Shown piece after piece: positions 5,487 through 6,540 of a stretch of 6,540 bases of DNA. Position 1 is the first letter of the stretch. The number at the start of each line of letters is the position of its first letter. Source of the stretch: Candidatus Omnitrophota bacterium (GTDB lineage: Bacteria; Omnitrophota; Gorgyraeia; Zapsychrales; Fredricksoniimonadaceae). The notes beneath the pieces are model-generated. The model did not search any database and was not told where the DNA came from. It saw nothing but the letters and a program-made list of their open reading frames with translations. Position numbers and translations under genes: made by a program. The stretch lies in assembly GCA_016206745.1 (NCBI GenBank), contig JACQQW010000188.1, positions 1-6,540 of the forward strand, given 5' to 3'.

Positions 5487-6508
5487 AAAAATCGTGCTTG
5501 ATTTTACTTCTGGTTTTACACGGCTGCGCCGGCCGCGGGCCTTATGTGCCGTCCGCTGTTTCCTCCGGCGTTCCTTTAAGCGCCATATGCGCGCGGTACA
5601 ATGTCAGCTGGCAATGGGACGGCGTTACTCAAGTCGTTATTTTGGAATATAAAGGCAATAAGGCCAAGGCATTAGTCGGCAGCAATGTGGTTGTGGTGGG
5701 CAAGGAAAAGATCGCCTTGAGCCTTCCTTTACACCGGAGCAACAGCGCCATTTATGTGCCGGAAGATTTTGAGGCCAAGGTGCTTGCCCCTTTTGGGATA
5801 ACTCCGGGTGTGCCCGGGGCCAAAGTTGACTGGTCGCGTTTAAAAATCCGCACTGTTATTCTTGATCCCGGCCACGGCGGCAAAGACCCGGGCGCGCGCG
5901 GACCTAATGGGGTCAGAGAAAAAGATGTGGTGATTGACATTGCCAAGCGGATGAAAGTTTTGCTGGAACAAGGCGGGCTGAAAGTGATCATGACCCGCAA
6001 CAGCGATTATTTTATTTCCTTGGGCCAGCGCACTGAAATCGCCTCCAGGTCGGATGCGGACCTGTTTGTCAGCATCCACGCCAATTCCAACCCCGCGCGC
6101 AAGGCCCATGGCATGGAAGTTTATTACGTGAAGACCAGAGACAAACGTGACCTTGACGAAGAGCAGCGTCAAAAAAATGAAAAAATATTCACCAAAACAC
6201 TCAACACCCGGTATTCCCCGCAGTTAAACGGGGTGATTGCGGACATGATGTACGCTTCCAAGACCGCGGAGTCCCTAAGATTGGCGGAACTGATCGCGCG
6301 CGACGGGTCGGCCCATGCGGACACCGCTAACCGCGGCGCGCGCGCCTGCCGGTTTTTTGTCGTCCGCAATACCTTGGTCCCGGCGGTATTGGTGGAGGTC
6401 GGGTTCTTGAGCAACCGCCGTGAAGAAAAGAAATTAAACTCTTCCTCTTACCGGCAAAGACTGGCCGAGGCCATTGTCCGCAGTATAATCAACTATGCCA
6501 CCGACTAA
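5483..6508 (+). CDS. N-acetylmuramoyl-L-alanine amidase (Amidase_3), probable lipoprotein
   Basis: This 341-residue zinc amidase should cut the amide bond between MurNAc and L-Ala in peptidoglycan. Residues 1-15 are a lipoprotein signal ending LHGC (C15); His at -2 is unusual but the context fits a lipobox. Residues about 28-110 form an N-terminal domain with a YVPEDF motif reminiscent of copper-amine-oxidase-N or AMIN-like domains. The Amidase_3 domain spans about 122-338. Visible active-site residues are H131 in DPGHGG, E146 in REKD, H199 in SIHAN (zinc ligands) and E305 in VEVGFLSN (catalytic), so it looks intact. A charged insert at about 216-250 lies where AmiB/AmiC-type enzymes carry a regulatory helix. 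ATG overlaps the upstream TGA as ATGA (4-bp overlap), and there is no strong Shine-Dalgarno, so translation is probably coupled to the mini-secretin. Local peptidoglycan opening for an envelope complex, or ordinary cell separation, are both possible. Confidence 0.93.
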   Translation: MKKSCLILLLVLHGCAGRGPYVPSAVSSGVPLSAICARYNVSWQWDGVTQVVILEYKGNKAKALVGSNVVVVGKEKIALSLPLHRSNSAIYVPEDFEAKVLAPFGITPGVPGAKVDWSRLKIRTVILDPGHGGKDPGARGPNGVREKDVVIDIAKRMKVLLEQGGLKVIMTRNSDYFISLGQRTEIASRSDADLFVSIHANSNPARKAHGMEVYYVKTRDKRDLDEEQRQKNEKIFTKTLNTRYSPQLNGVIADMMYASKTAESLRLAELIARDGSAHADTANRGARACRFFVVRNTLVPAVLVEVGFLSNRREEKKLNSSSYRQRLAEAIVRSIINYATD

Positions 6509-6540
6509 AAAAAAGAAAGGTTCCCCTCCCCTGGCGGGAG
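6495..6540 (+). CDS. Possible start of a downstream gene, cut by the window edge
   Basis: An ATG at 6495 opens a frame (+1 relative to the amidase) that overlaps the amidase end by 14 bp and stays open to the window edge: MPPTKKKKGSPPLAG. Close overlaps are the pattern of this operon. There is no clear ribosome site before it, and the true start could instead lie beyond the edge, after the GGGAG at 6536-6540. Only 15 codons are visible, so no product can be named. Confidence 0.25.
   Translation, partial: MPPTKKKKGSPPLAG
6526..6540. repeat. Small GC hairpin at the right edge
   Basis: CTCCC (6526-6530) and GGGAG (6536-6540) pair around the loop CTGGC, and the stem may extend past the edge since CCC precedes it (6523-6525). 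It could be one arm of a palindromic repeat like that at 184-274, part of a terminator for the mini-secretin/amidase operon, or coding sequence of the next gene. The visible part cannot decide. Confidence 0.3.

Noticed and set aside
6330..6346. Alternating GCGCGCGC run in the amidase gene as a possible Z-DNA or regulatory site.
   Set aside because: It is short and simply encodes conserved-region residues (NRGARACR); nothing else supports a regulatory role.

Overview
The window is gene-dense bacterial DNA of intermediate GC with four complete genes, a possible fifth cut off at the right edge, and almost no empty sequence. It encodes a β-barrel protein ending in Phe, a secretin-type protein, a class III (type IV pilin-like) signal sequence and a lipid-anchored peptidoglycan amidase, so the cell has an outer membrane. 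The mix of a large lineage-type barrel protein, Cys-rich pilin-like surface proteins and abundant short palindromic repeats is what I would expect from an uncultured diderm such as Candidatus Omnitrophota. That placement is inference from style, not proof.

Layout: (1) 24-2600, plus strand: an 858-residue exported β-barrel protein, interrupted near its N-terminus by a 91-bp nested palindromic repeat (184-274) that is read through in frame. (2) 2601-2668: a 68-bp convergent gap almost filled by a REP-like hairpin with GGGGAC heads. (3) 2669-4696, minus strand: a 675-residue pilin-like protein with 72 cysteines, four Cys-rich modules and three copies of a C-terminal domain with an invariant Cys spacing. 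(4) 4697-4757: a compact divergent promoter whose two -10 boxes share one palindrome. (5) about 4758-5486, plus strand: a short exported protein with the C-terminal part of a secretin domain and no well-placed AUG start. (6) 5483-6508, plus strand: an Amidase_3 lipoprotein overlapping gene 5 by 4 bp. (7) 6495-6540: a possible start of another coupled gene, carrying a small hairpin.

How they may work together: the pilin-like gene and the mini-secretin/amidase pair are transcribed divergently from one promoter region. Pseudopilin-like proteins, secretins and peptidoglycan hydrolases are all parts of envelope-spanning secretion or pilus machines. This suggests an export or surface-display unit, but no ATPase, platform protein or prepilin peptidase lies in the window. 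The β-barrel gene converges on this unit and is probably independent. No tRNA, rRNA, CRISPR array, transposase gene or phage gene was seen.
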